From DATFFO01 sp963772815 (GTDB lineage: Bacteria > Actinomycetota > Acidimicrobiia > Spongiisociales > ZC4RG35), in NCBI GenBank assembly GCA_963772815.1, contig CAVYYV010000006.1, forward strand, positions 434,001-498,000: a DNA stretch of 64,000 nucleotides, written 5' to 3'. Below, piece after piece: positions 39,983 to 48,182 of this stretch. The number at the start of each line of letters is the position of its first letter. The stretch's first letter is position 1. Below the pieces are notes generated by a model that worked only from the letters and a program-made list of their open reading frames with translations, did no database searches and was not told the origin of the DNA. A program made the position numbers and the translations under genes.

Positions 39983-40894
39983 TCAGCGGCCTCCGAGCGA
40001 CCGGGCGAAGAACCACAGGTTGGCGGGACGCTCCGCCAGCCGCCGGGTCAAGTATGGATACCAGGCGGAGCCGAAGGGGAGATAGACCCTCACATCGTGG
40101 CCCAGGCCAACCAGACGGCACTGCTCGTCTCCTCGAACCCCATACAGCATCTGGAATTCGTACCCGGCCGACCGTTTGGCGCCAAGCTGGAGGGAGAGCT
40201 CGATCAAACGAGGGTCGTGAGTGGCGATGGCGGGCCGGACCCCTTCGGCTCTCATCAACAGCGTCAACAGCCGGGCGAAGGCGGCATCCACATCGTCCGA
40301 GTCCGTGAAGGCCAACTCCTGGTCCTCAACGTAGGCGCCTTTGCACAGGCGAATGTGACCGCCCAGCGGCAGGAGGCGCTGCAAGTCGTCGGGGGTACGG
40401 CGGAGATACGCCTGGAGGCACAGGCCCAGGTTCCCATGCCTCTCCTGGGCCTCGGCATAGATCTCGATGGTGTCGGTCGTGTAGCGGGAATCCTCCATGT
40501 CGACGGTCACCGTCGTCCCAGTGGCAGCTGCCTTGGTGGCGAGGGCTTCCACTGCACCCTCCGCCAGCGACCGATCGATACTCAGCCCGAGCTGGGTGAG
40601 CTTCACAGAGATGTTGGCCTCGATCCCCTCGGCCGGTATCCGCTCCAGGCATTCCAGGTACTCCTGGGTGGCTCGCTCGGCGCCCTCACGATCGGCCACC
40701 TCCTCCCCAAGGTGATCGAGGGAAACCGCCAGACCGGCAGCATTCAGCTCATGAGCCGAATCGGCCGCGTCGTCCAGCGTGTCCCCTGCCACGAACCTGC
40801 CTGCCAGCGCCTTGCCGGCCCGGGTCTCGGTGATGGTCCGTTCCACCAAAGAGGCGCCCGTGATGGCCATGACTCCCCGGGTGAAGATGCTCAT
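39983..40894 (-). CDS. Proline dehydrogenase (monofunctional)
   Basis: 303 residues, the short FAD-dependent TIM-barrel form. Motifs are ISVKLTQLGLSID, VDMEDSRYTTDT, RLCKGAYVED, IATHDPRLIELSL, GYEFQMLYGVR and the C-terminal YLPFGSAWYPYLTRRLAERP that closes the active site. It oxidises proline to pyrroline-5-carboxylate. Its start overlaps the proC stop by 4 nt. A catabolic enzyme and the biosynthetic reductase (P5C to proline) on one transcript is unusual and may point to a proline/P5C redox cycle, which is inference. Confidence 0.94.
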   Translation of the reverse strand: MSIFTRGVMAITGASLVERTITETRAGKALAGRFVAGDTLDDAADSAHELNAAGLAVSLDHLGEEVADREGAERATQEYLECLERIPAEGIEANISVKLTQLGLSIDRSLAEGAVEALATKAAATGTTVTVDMEDSRYTTDTIEIYAEAQERHGNLGLCLQAYLRRTPDDLQRLLPLGGHIRLCKGAYVEDQELAFTDSDDVDAAFARLLTLLMRAEGVRPAIATHDPRLIELSLQLGAKRSAGYEFQMLYGVRGDEQCRLVGLGHDVRVYLPFGSAWYPYLTRRLAERPANLWFFARSLGGR

Positions 40895-41724
40895 GTGGAA
40901 GTCTCGCCCAGCTGTCGTGACCTCTCCGCCGCCGCCCTGACGGCATCCTCGACCAGGGCACGGAACCCACGCTGTTCGAGGATGTGCACCGCGGCAGCAG
41001 TGGTCCCGCCCGGCGAGGTGACATCGGCTCTGAGCTCGGAAGGCCGCCGACCGGTCTCTGTCAGCAGATGCCCCGCCCCGCGTACGGTCTGATGCACGAA
41101 GGTCTCGGCCACGTCTCGGGGGAGGCCCTCACGCACGGCGGCCTCGGTCAGGGCCTCAGCCAGAAGGAAGATATAGGCGGGGCCCGTGCCCGACACTGCC
41201 GTCACCGCGTCCAACAGCGACTCGTCCATCACCCCGACCGACCCAACCGCCTCCAGGACGCGCCGGGCGGCCGTCACGGCTTGGTCGTCGGCATGGGTAC
41301 CGGCGGCAATGCCTGTCATGCCCTCACCCACCAGGGCCGGCGTGTTGGGCATTGCGCGAACCACCGGAATGTCCCCTCCCAGCCTCCGCTCATAGAAGGC
41401 AATGGTCACCCCGGCAGCCACCGACAACACGACCTGCGTGGACTCAAGTGATTCCGACACCGTGTCGAGCAGCGTGCCCACATCCCGGGGCTTGGTGGCC
41501 ACGACCACGACCCGCTTGCCTGCAGCGGCTTCGATAGCGTCCAGGGTCACCCGGCACCCATTCCGTTCCGCCAGGACTTGGGCTCGCTGGGGCCGCCTCA
41601 CCGCGGCCGAGATGTCGGCCGCATCCCAACCGGCCGCCAGCAGACCTCTCATCAGCGCCTCCCCCATGGCTCCTGCTCCCAGGATCGCCACGGAGGGTCG
41701 TGCGGATGCTGTTTCGGCCGACAT
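40891..41724 (-). CDS. proC: Pyrroline-5-carboxylate reductase
   Basis: 277 residues from ATG 41724. The N-terminal Rossmann motif VAILGAGAMGEALMRGLL is followed by VVVATKPRDV and VVRAMPNTPALVGEGMTG. The C-terminal dimerisation domain has VSGTGPAYIFLLAEALTEA, the DVTSPGGTTAAAVHIL signature and a basic helix. It reduces P5C to proline with NAD(P)H. It is co-translated with the proline dehydrogenase gene. A strong palindrome lies just upstream, between it and the DUF4388 gene. Confidence 0.95.
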   Translation of the reverse strand: MSAETASARPSVAILGAGAMGEALMRGLLAAGWDAADISAAVRRPQRAQVLAERNGCRVTLDAIEAAAGKRVVVVATKPRDVGTLLDTVSESLESTQVVLSVAAGVTIAFYERRLGGDIPVVRAMPNTPALVGEGMTGIAAGTHADDQAVTAARRVLEAVGSVGVMDESLLDAVTAVSGTGPAYIFLLAEALTEAAVREGLPRDVAETFVHQTVRGAGHLLTETGRRPSELRADVTSPGGTTAAAVHILEQRGFRALVEDAVRAAAERSRQLGETST

Positions 41725-41740
41725 GGGACGCCGAGTATAT

Positions 41741-41774
41741 GAATCCCCTCCGGCCGGTCGGCCGGAGGGGATTC
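41741..41774. terminator. Perfect 16-bp stem palindrome between the DUF4388 gene and proC
   Basis: GAATCCCCTCCGGCCG (41741-41756) and its exact reverse complement (41759-41774) enclose only GT. It is a very stable hairpin in the 80-bp gap between two minus-strand genes, probably a terminator for the DUF4388 gene. No U-tract follows it on that strand. Confidence 0.6.
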
Positions 41775-41804
41775 GACGACATGCCGACGTGAACGACGCG
41801 CTCC

Positions 41805-42623
41805 TCAGTCGCCGGAGTGTCCTCGCAGACGTCGCATCTCGTCGAGCACCGAACCGGTGAGAACCGTCGAGGCGGGGGCTGACACACCGGTCATACGTTT
41901 GCGGACCTCCACCTCCACGACCTCGGCAGCCGGGGCATCGTCGGCTGCCACGGCCGCCGGCTTGGACGCCGAGCCATTGGGCTGGGCCGCCTTGGCGGCG
42001 ATCTCGTCCAGCCACGCCTCGTCATTGGGCACGGAGCCATCGGCCGAGGGCTCTTCGGAGGAAGACGGGACCTCGTCCTCCGAAACGGGCTCCACTACAC
42101 CCAGGCGCCACAGGGTGTGGAGGAGCCGGATGGCGCGGGCTCGACCGAAGGCAGCCTGCAACTGCTGCAGGGAGATGACCGATACGAGAGAGGCGAACGC
42201 CCACCAGTCGTCGGGGTCGATCGTGACCGGGCCACCGATGTCGTCCTTGAGGATCATCGGCCGATCGGCCAGGTGCGACTCGGACACATCCGATTCGAGC
42301 TCGTTGAGACGGTCCATGTCCGACACGACCTCGTCTACCTCCCAGCCGCCCTCCTCGGGCCCTGAGTAGGCCTTCAACTCGAACGTGCCCTCCGGGAGAC
42401 TGGAAAGGACGAACAGTGCGTCAACCGTCGAGACTCTCGATCCCAGATCCCCTTCCACGACCGCGTCGCCGTCGATCACGGCTCCGGCCACACGGCCCTC
42501 GCGGAAGTGGATCATCCCGGATCTCTTGCCCCGAATCTCGACACTGACCGTCTTCGACGTCACCCGCAGCATGTTCAAGAGGTCGGCGACGGTCCAATCT
42601 GATATGGATCCTGACAGATTCAT
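41805..42623 (-). CDS. DUF4388 domain protein
   Basis: 272 residues. The N-terminal 120 residues match DUF4388 (LSGSISDWTVADLLNMLRV, then RSGMIHFREGRVAGAVIDG and LPEGTFELKAYSGPEEGG), a domain found in gliding and signalling proteins of unknown mechanism. The middle has a second helical part (WWAFASLVSVISLQQLQAAF). The C-terminus is an acidic/Ala-rich linker ending VLDEMRRLRGHSGD. No enzymatic motif was seen. It is divergent from the thiolase operon. Confidence 0.82.
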   Translation of the reverse strand: MNLSGSISDWTVADLLNMLRVTSKTVSVEIRGKRSGMIHFREGRVAGAVIDGDAVVEGDLGSRVSTVDALFVLSSLPEGTFELKAYSGPEEGGWEVDEVVSDMDRLNELESDVSESHLADRPMILKDDIGGPVTIDPDDWWAFASLVSVISLQQLQAAFGRARAIRLLHTLWRLGVVEPVSEDEVPSSSEEPSADGSVPNDEAWLDEIAAKAAQPNGSASKPAAVAADDAPAAEVVEVEVRKRMTGVSAPASTVLTGSVLDEMRRLRGHSGD

Positions 42624-42763
42624 TGTCTACCTCTCGAGTTCACACACCGCCGTTCCGGCGCACTTTGCGTATCGGACGTATGAGGCCATGGGTTGAGCAG
42701 AACCTGTTGCGGCGGGCCGGGCCGGACCGTCACGTCGGCCACCACGGCTGCGATCATGGGCCC

Positions 42764-43972
42764 ATGACCGACATCTACATAGCCGACGCCTGTCGCACGC
42801 CCGTGGGAAAGCTGGGCGGTGTGCTGTCCTACGTACGGCCCGACGACCTCGCCTCCCATGCCATCAGCGGACTGATGGAACGCAATCAGAACCTGGACCC
42901 CGGAGCCATCGCGGACGTGGTGTGGGGAGCCGCCAACCAGGCCGGCGAAGACAACCGCAACGTGGGGAGGATGGCCGGCCTGCTGGCCGGACTGCCCGAC
43001 TCCGTGCCCGGGGTCACGGTGAACCGGCTGTGTGGCTCCGGTCTTCAGGCGGTCATCGCTGCCGGGCAGGCGCTGGCCGACGGCTGGGGGGACGTGATGG
43101 TGGCGGGCGGATCGGAGTCCATGAGCCGCGCCCCCTACGTCATCGCCAAGCCCGAGCGGCCCTTCGCCACGGGAGCGCCCCAGGTGGCGGACACCACGCT
43201 CGGCTGGCGACTCGTCAATCCGGCCATGAGACGGCTCCACGGCTGCCTGGCCCTGGGCGAAACGGCCGAGGAAGTGGCAGAGCGCTGGCAGGTGACGCGC
43301 CGGGCGCAGGATGCCTTCGCCCTGGAGTCTCACCGTCGCGCCGTGGCGGCCACCGAGACGGGACGGTTCAAGGACGAGATCGTCCCAATCGACGCTCCCA
43401 CCGACCACAAGCGGCGTTCAACGGTCACAGTCGACGCCGACGAGGGGCCTCGGCCCGGTACCAGCATGGAGGCCCTGGCAAAGCTGCCCTCGGTGTTCCG
43501 CGAAGGCGGCACCGTGACGGCCGGCAACTCTTCGCAAATGAACGACGGTGCCGCCGCGCTCATCGTGGCCACCCAGGCAGGCCTCGACGCACACGGGCTC
43601 ACCCCTATGGCGCGACTGGTGGCGTCGGCGGCCGCCGGGGTAGACCCCGACATCATGGGCATCGGGCCGGTGCCGGCCACCAGGACGGTCCTCGAACGGG
43701 CGGGTCTGACGATGGACGACCTCGATCTGGTCGAGCTCAACGAGGCATTCGCCGCCCAGTCGGTGGCCGTCATGGGCGACCTCGGGCTCGACCCGGAGAT
43801 GGTCAATGTCAACGGAGGCGCCATCGCCTTGGGCCATCCCTTGGGAGCCAGCGGGGCGAAGATCCTCACCACCCTGGTCCACGAGCTCCGCAGGCGAGAT
43901 GGGCGATTCGGGCTCGTCACCATGTGCATCGGAGTGGGCCAGGGCATAGCGCTGGTGGTCGAAGCGGCATGA
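42764..43972 (+). CDS. Acetyl-CoA acetyltransferase (thiolase)
   Basis: 402 residues from ATG 42764. Both catalytic cysteine regions are present: VNRLCGSGLQAVIAAGQAL (nucleophile Cys, about residue 91) and MCIGVGQGIAL at the C-terminus. The GGAIALGHPLGASGAKIL histidine motif and NEAFAAQSVAV are also seen. It performs thiolytic cleavage or condensation of acyl-CoAs. First of a coupled set with a class III CoA transferase (ATGA overlap at 43969-43972) and SDR genes, pointing to acid or ketone body degradation; the chain specificity is unknown. Confidence 0.94.
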   Translation: MTDIYIADACRTPVGKLGGVLSYVRPDDLASHAISGLMERNQNLDPGAIADVVWGAANQAGEDNRNVGRMAGLLAGLPDSVPGVTVNRLCGSGLQAVIAAGQALADGWGDVMVAGGSESMSRAPYVIAKPERPFATGAPQVADTTLGWRLVNPAMRRLHGCLALGETAEEVAERWQVTRRAQDAFALESHRRAVAATETGRFKDEIVPIDAPTDHKRRSTVTVDADEGPRPGTSMEALAKLPSVFREGGTVTAGNSSQMNDGAAALIVATQAGLDAHGLTPMARLVASAAAGVDPDIMGIGPVPATRTVLERAGLTMDDLDLVELNEAFAAQSVAVMGDLGLDPEMVNVNGGAIALGHPLGASGAKILTTLVHELRRRDGRFGLVTMCIGVGQGIALVVEAA

Positions 43973-45162
43973 GCGTGGCCGGCACTCTGCTGGCGGGAAT
44001 CGAGGTGGTCGAATTCGGCAACCTCATCGCCGCTCCCTACGCCGGAATGCTGCTGGCGGACCTCGGTGCAGATGTGATCAAGGTCGAGCCTCCGGGCGGA
44101 GACCTGGGAAGGGGTTTCGGGCCTTACGTGGAGGGTGAGTCGGTCTTCTTCATGGCTGTCAACCGCGGCAAGCGCTCGCTGGCCGTCGATCCCAAGGATC
44201 CCTCGGTCAGGCCGTGGCTCGATCGACTCGTGAGTCGCGCCGACGTGGTCATCAACAATCTCCGCCATGGGGCAATGGAGCGAATGGGCTACGACGAGGA
44301 CGCCATCAGGAAGGCCAATCCGGACGTGGTCTACGTAGTGGTCTCCGCGTTCGGATCTGATGGGCCGTACGCCGACCGGGCGGGCATCGACATCATCTTC
44401 CAGGCCGAATCCGGGATGATCTCTCTGACCGGCAACCCCGACGACCCTCCGGAGAAGACGGCCACCACGGTGGGAGACTACGTGGCGGCCACCAATGCGG
44501 CCCTCACTATCTGCGCCGCCCTGGTCGACCGTGAGCGGCGGGGGATCGGCCGCCGGATCGACATCAGCCTCCGCGACGGGCTCCTACCCGTCCAGTCCGG
44601 GTGGTATGCGCTGCATTTCGCCAGCGGGGAGCAGCCCGAGCGGACCGGAACCGCCTCGCCTTACCTGGCTCCCAACCAGGTGTTCGAGACGGCGGACGGA
44701 CTCCTGGCGCTGGCCATCGTGTCAGACCGACACTTCCAGATCCTGGCCGACCGTATCCAGCGGCCCGATCTGACCCAACGCTACGAGACGAATGCCGAAC
44801 GTATGGCCGATCGCCAGCTTCTCACCCAGATCCTGTCGGCCGTGTTCAAGCAATCGACCACCGCCCATTGGCTCGAGCTGCTGGGAGAGGCGGGCCTTCC
44901 GGTGGGGCGCGTGATGGACCTGAGGCAGGTTCTGACCGACCCCCAGGTCCTCCACAACGAAATGGTCTTGGAGGTCGAGCATCCCACCGCCGGGAGGATG
45001 AGCGCCCTCGGCTCCCCTCTACGCGTGGACGGCCGGCCCGCCCGGGCTCAACAACCGCCGCCCTGTCTGGGCGAGCACTCACGTCAGGTGCTGAACGAGC
45101 TCGGAGCCCCGGACGAGACGATCGAGCAACTCGTGCGGGCCGGAGTGGTCGTCGTATCGTGA
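43969..45162 (+). CDS. Class III CoA-transferase (CaiB/BaiF family)
   Basis: 397 residues from ATG 43969. It has LAGIEVVEFGNLIAAPYAGMLLADLGADVIKVEPPGGD at the N-terminus, including the catalytic Asp region further on (YADRAGIDIIFQAESGMISL). It ends with GEHSRQVLNELGAPDETIEQL as in the family. Members move CoA between carboxylic acids such as carnitine, oxalate, bile acids or mesaconate, and the substrate is not evident. It is coupled to the thiolase upstream and overlaps a small SDR-like gene downstream. Confidence 0.92.
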   Translation: MSVAGTLLAGIEVVEFGNLIAAPYAGMLLADLGADVIKVEPPGGDLGRGFGPYVEGESVFFMAVNRGKRSLAVDPKDPSVRPWLDRLVSRADVVINNLRHGAMERMGYDEDAIRKANPDVVYVVVSAFGSDGPYADRAGIDIIFQAESGMISLTGNPDDPPEKTATTVGDYVAATNAALTICAALVDRERRGIGRRIDISLRDGLLPVQSGWYALHFASGEQPERTGTASPYLAPNQVFETADGLLALAIVSDRHFQILADRIQRPDLTQRYETNAERMADRQLLTQILSAVFKQSTTAHWLELLGEAGLPVGRVMDLRQVLTDPQVLHNEMVLEVEHPTAGRMSALGSPLRVDGRPARAQQPPPCLGEHSRQVLNELGAPDETIEQLVRAGVVVVS

Positions 45163-45602
45163 GTGGCATGGAGATCGATGCCGGAGACGCCCTGCGCCAA
45201 GTCCTGGCGGAATTGGATCTCCCTGTCGGCGGTGCGGTGGTGGAGGCGACGGCTCGGGTCGCCGACTGGCCTGAGGCGAAGAGGGTCATGATGAACGCCT
45301 TCGCCCTCAGCCGGCGCGCCGCCGTGGCCGAGGCTCCTGTCATCTACGTCGTGCACGGCGACGACCTACTGGGACGCAGGGGTGCTCCCTCCGCCATGGT
45401 GGCGACGGGGCTCCTCTCGGCTGCCCGTACCGCAGCCATCGAGTTGAGCCGGAAAGGAGCCACGGTCAACGTGGTAGCGGTTGGAAACGACACTCCGCCC
45501 GAGGTGACCGCTCGCTGGGTCCTGGCCCTCACAGACTCCTCGGGCCCGACGGGCGAAGTGATCCGCCTCGACCCGGGCCACCTCGGGAAGGCGCTGCCAT
45601 GA
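45159..45602 (+). CDS. Small, degenerate SDR-like protein
   Basis: 147 residues from GTG 45159 (GTGA overlap with the CoA transferase); ATG 45168 would give 144. The C-terminal half (SAARTAAIELSRKGATVNVVAVG, then TARWVLALTDSSGPTGEVIRL) matches the back half of short-chain dehydrogenases. The glycine-rich NAD(P) motif and the Ser-Tyr-Lys triad are missing. It is therefore either an inactive partner or a remnant. Its place directly before an intact SDR gene suggests a heteromeric pair, as seen for some hydroxyacyl-CoA dehydrogenases, but that is inference. Confidence 0.6.
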   Translation: MSGMEIDAGDALRQVLAELDLPVGGAVVEATARVADWPEAKRVMMNAFALSRRAAVAEAPVIYVVHGDDLLGRRGAPSAMVATGLLSAARTAAIELSRKGATVNVVAVGNDTPPEVTARWVLALTDSSGPTGEVIRLDPGHLGKALP

Positions 45603-45622
45603 CGGGTGCCAACCCGGGGTCC

Positions 45623-45669
45623 TGTGAACCGAAACTCGGCCTGCGGCCTCGTTTCGGTTCACAAAGGAG
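45623..45669 (+). promoter_or_regulatory. Hairpin abutting the ribosome-binding site of the SDR gene
   Basis: TGTGAACCGAAAC (45623-45635) and GTTTCGGTTCACA (45651-45663) are perfect 13-bp inverted repeats. The loop contains a second small palindrome, GGCC-TGC-GGCC. The right arm ends at the base before AAGGAG (45664-45669 region), the ribosome-binding site of the gene starting at GTG 45676. It may act as an operator, as an RNA element controlling translation, or as a processing/terminator structure. Confidence 0.65.
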
Positions 45670-45675
45670 CCGGTC

Positions 45676-46365
45676 GTGACTCGCCTTGCCGTAGTTACGG
45701 GGGCAGCCCGGGGGATCGGGCGGGCGATCGGAGAGCGCCTCCAATCCGAAGGCCTACGGGTGATCGGGGTGGATGTCTCAGAGGGGCTGGCCGAAACCGG
45801 GTTCGAGCCGGTTCAGGTCGACCTGACCGACCCGGCCGGGATCGAGGAGGTGGTGGCCACAGTCGCCAGGCTCGGCGGCGACCCGGCCATGTTGGTCAAC
45901 AACGCCGGGATCACCCGCGATGCCCGTTTGGTCAACCTGTCGGAAGCCGACATGTCCGCCGTCCTGGAGGTCAACCTGGGCGCCCCCTATCACCTGAGCC
46001 GGGCCCTTGGCCCCCGAATGGGGGAGGGCGGGTCGATCGTCAATCTGGCCTCACGGGCGTATCTGGGCAACTTCGGCCAGTTCAACTACTCGATGTCCAA
46101 AGGAGGCGTGGTGGGGCTCACCCGGGCCCTGGCCCTGGAACTGGCACCAGCGGTGAGGGTCAATGCCATCGCCCCCGGCCTGATCGCCACGGAGATGTCG
46201 ATGGCCATCCCCGAGGAGATCCGTTCCAAGATGGTCGACGCCATCCCCCTGGGGCGAATGGGCCAGCCCACGGAGGTGGCGGACCTAGTGGCCTCATTGC
46301 TGGCTCCCGGGTACATCACCGGCCACGTGTTCGTGATCGGTGGAGGGCGGAGCCTGGCCCGGTGA
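45676..46365 (+). CDS. Short-chain dehydrogenase/reductase (FabG-like)
   Basis: 229 residues from GTG 45676. It has the NAD(P) motif VTGAARGIGRAIGERL, NNAG at MLVNNAGITRDARLV, the Ser in NLASRAYLGNFGQFN, the YSMSK active site and the PGLIATEMS loop. It ends IGGGRSLAR, as FabG-type 3-oxoacyl reductases do. It probably reduces or oxidises a beta-hydroxyacyl-CoA from the same pathway as the thiolase and CoA transferase. A long hairpin and a GGAG site precede it. Confidence 0.92.
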   Translation: MTRLAVVTGAARGIGRAIGERLQSEGLRVIGVDVSEGLAETGFEPVQVDLTDPAGIEEVVATVARLGGDPAMLVNNAGITRDARLVNLSEADMSAVLEVNLGAPYHLSRALGPRMGEGGSIVNLASRAYLGNFGQFNYSMSKGGVVGLTRALALELAPAVRVNAIAPGLIATEMSMAIPEEIRSKMVDAIPLGRMGQPTEVADLVASLLAPGYITGHVFVIGGGRSLAR

Positions 46366-46372
46366 TCGACTC

Positions 46373-47677
46373 GTGATCGTAGCGCTGTACGAACGGATCC
46401 GGGACAGTCTCTTCCTGATCCCGGCCGCCATCATCGCCGGGCTGGGCGTCGCCTCACGTCTCACTCTGGCAATCGACGAGCGGATCCCCGTCGGCACGGC
46501 CGGTCTGCTCAGCACGTCGGTCGACTCGGCCCGCTCCATCCTCACCACCACGGCTACCGCGACCATCACCTTCGCCGCCATCGTCTTCTCCATGACGGCA
46601 GTGGTCATTCAGCTCGCCACCAGCCAATTCTCCCCCCGCATCAGCCAGGGATTGCTCCGCGACCGCTACCAGCAGGTCACGATCGGCCTGACGGTGGGCA
46701 CCTTCGTCTACTCTCTGATGGTGCTGGGGTCCGTTCGCGGCTCGGGAACGGTGACGGACAGCCACCACGATTTCTCCTCCACGGTGGCGGTGGTGCTGGG
46801 GGTGACCTCGATGCTGGCCATCGTCTTCTTCATCGACCGGATCATGCGCAGCATGCGCATCGATACCATCGTGGCCAGCCTGGCCCACGACACAGAGGAG
46901 GCCCTGCACAGGCTTCCGGATCGAGAGCCCCTGGACAACGAGAGCCTCACCCCACCCGACACGGCCACCACCACCTCGGTCACGACCTCCCACAGCGGAT
47001 GGATCAGGTCGATCGCCATCAAGCAGATGCTGGCCGCCCTTCCCGACGGGACGGCGGTTCGGCTGGACGTTCGCGTGGGCGAGTACATCGCGGCGGGAGA
47101 GCTGGTGGCGGCGGTTTGGCCGGAGGTGGACGACGATGCCGCCAGGACGATCGACGCCGCCATCGAAGTCAATCTGACGCGGACCATCGCCAGTGATCCG
47201 ATGCACGGTTTCCGCCAGCTGATCGATGTGGCCCTGCGGGCACTGTCCGCATCGCTCAACGACCCGACCACCGCCGCCGACGTCGTCTATCAACTCAACG
47301 GACCGCTGCGGGCCGCCCTGCTGCGGGAGCTGCCTGGCCAGGTGGTCCATCTCGACGGCCGCCGCGCCTACCTACCCCGTTCGCTCACCCACTCCGAATA
47401 CGTGCACGGAGCCTTTCGCGAGATCCGCATCAACGCACACAACCAGCCCCACGTCTTGCATGCCTTGATCGGAACCCTGGCCAGCTTGATCGACGCGGTA
47501 CAAAATTCCGGTCACGAGGGACGTACCGACGGCCTGAGGGCCGAGGCACGGGCCACCCTGGACGTGGTGCGAACCTCGACCATGCCCGAGGCCGACCGCA
47601 CCTGGCTGCTCGACTTCGCCCAGGAGGTTGGGCTTGATGAGACCGAGGTGTCCCAACCCCCCCAATCCGACCACTAG
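46373..47677 (+). CDS. DUF2254 family membrane protein
   Basis: 434 residues from GTG 46373, 7 bp after the SDR gene. Four hydrophobic segments occupy the N-terminal 160 residues (LFLIPAAIIAGLGVASRL, ITFAAIVFSMTAVVIQL, FSPRISQ followed by the third, and AVVLGVTSMLAIVFFID). The rest is soluble, with ALSPSLNDPTTA-like ALRALSASLNDPTTAADVV, the hallmark of DUF2254. The function is not established. The context with acyl-CoA genes is probably coincidental. Confidence 0.85.
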   Translation: MIVALYERIRDSLFLIPAAIIAGLGVASRLTLAIDERIPVGTAGLLSTSVDSARSILTTTATATITFAAIVFSMTAVVIQLATSQFSPRISQGLLRDRYQQVTIGLTVGTFVYSLMVLGSVRGSGTVTDSHHDFSSTVAVVLGVTSMLAIVFFIDRIMRSMRIDTIVASLAHDTEEALHRLPDREPLDNESLTPPDTATTTSVTTSHSGWIRSIAIKQMLAALPDGTAVRLDVRVGEYIAAGELVAAVWPEVDDDAARTIDAAIEVNLTRTIASDPMHGFRQLIDVALRALSASLNDPTTAADVVYQLNGPLRAALLRELPGQVVHLDGRRAYLPRSLTHSEYVHGAFREIRINAHNQPHVLHALIGTLASLIDAVQNSGHEGRTDGLRAEARATLDVVRTSTMPEADRTWLLDFAQEVGLDETEVSQPPQSDH

Positions 47678-48123
47678 TAGAGGTAGCGGGCCAGGGTCTC
47701 GGCGACCATGGCGGGGCGGTCGCTGCCCTCCAGCTCGATGGTCACCTTTCGCTTCAACTGGATCCCACCCTCGACTTCATCGGCGGACACCAACTCCACC
47801 CGCGCTCTGATGCGGCTGCCCGAGGGCACCGGACTGATGAAGCGAACCCGGTCCAGGCCGTAGTTGATGCCCATCTTGGGCTGTCCGAGATCGAGATCCA
47901 GGTGGGCGGTGAGCCCCACCACCAGCGACAGGCTGAGGAACCCGTGGGCGATGGTGGTGCCGAACGGTCCCCGTGCGGCACGCTGACGGTCGACGTGTAT
48001 CCACTGGTGGTCGTCGGTGACGTCGGCAAAGGCATCGATCCGCTCCTGGGTGATGGTCAGCCAGTCGCTGACGCCGATCTCCGTGCCCACCAGGGGGCGG
48101 AGATCCTCGAGTATCTCGTTCAT
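47674..48123 (-). CDS. MaoC-like (R-specific) enoyl-CoA hydratase
   Basis: 149 residues from ATG 48123. It is a hot-dog fold protein with the hydratase motif (ERIDAFADVTDDHQWIHVD, with catalytic Asp and His near residues 36-45), then GTTIAHGFLSLSLVVGL and NYGLDRVRFISPVPSGSRI. It adds water to trans-enoyl-CoA to give R-3-hydroxyacyl-CoA. The 3' end overlaps the DUF2254 gene by 4 nt in convergent orientation. Its 5' end faces the carboxylase beta-subunit gene. Confidence 0.9.
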   Translation of the reverse strand: MNEILEDLRPLVGTEIGVSDWLTITQERIDAFADVTDDHQWIHVDRQRAARGPFGTTIAHGFLSLSLVVGLTAHLDLDLGQPKMGINYGLDRVRFISPVPSGSRIRARVELVSADEVEGGIQLKRKVTIELEGSDRPAMVAETLARYLY

Positions 48124-48182
48124 GCCCACCATCCTACGATGAGCTGCCCCCTGGTTTCGTGCGCAACTACTCTCACCACCCG

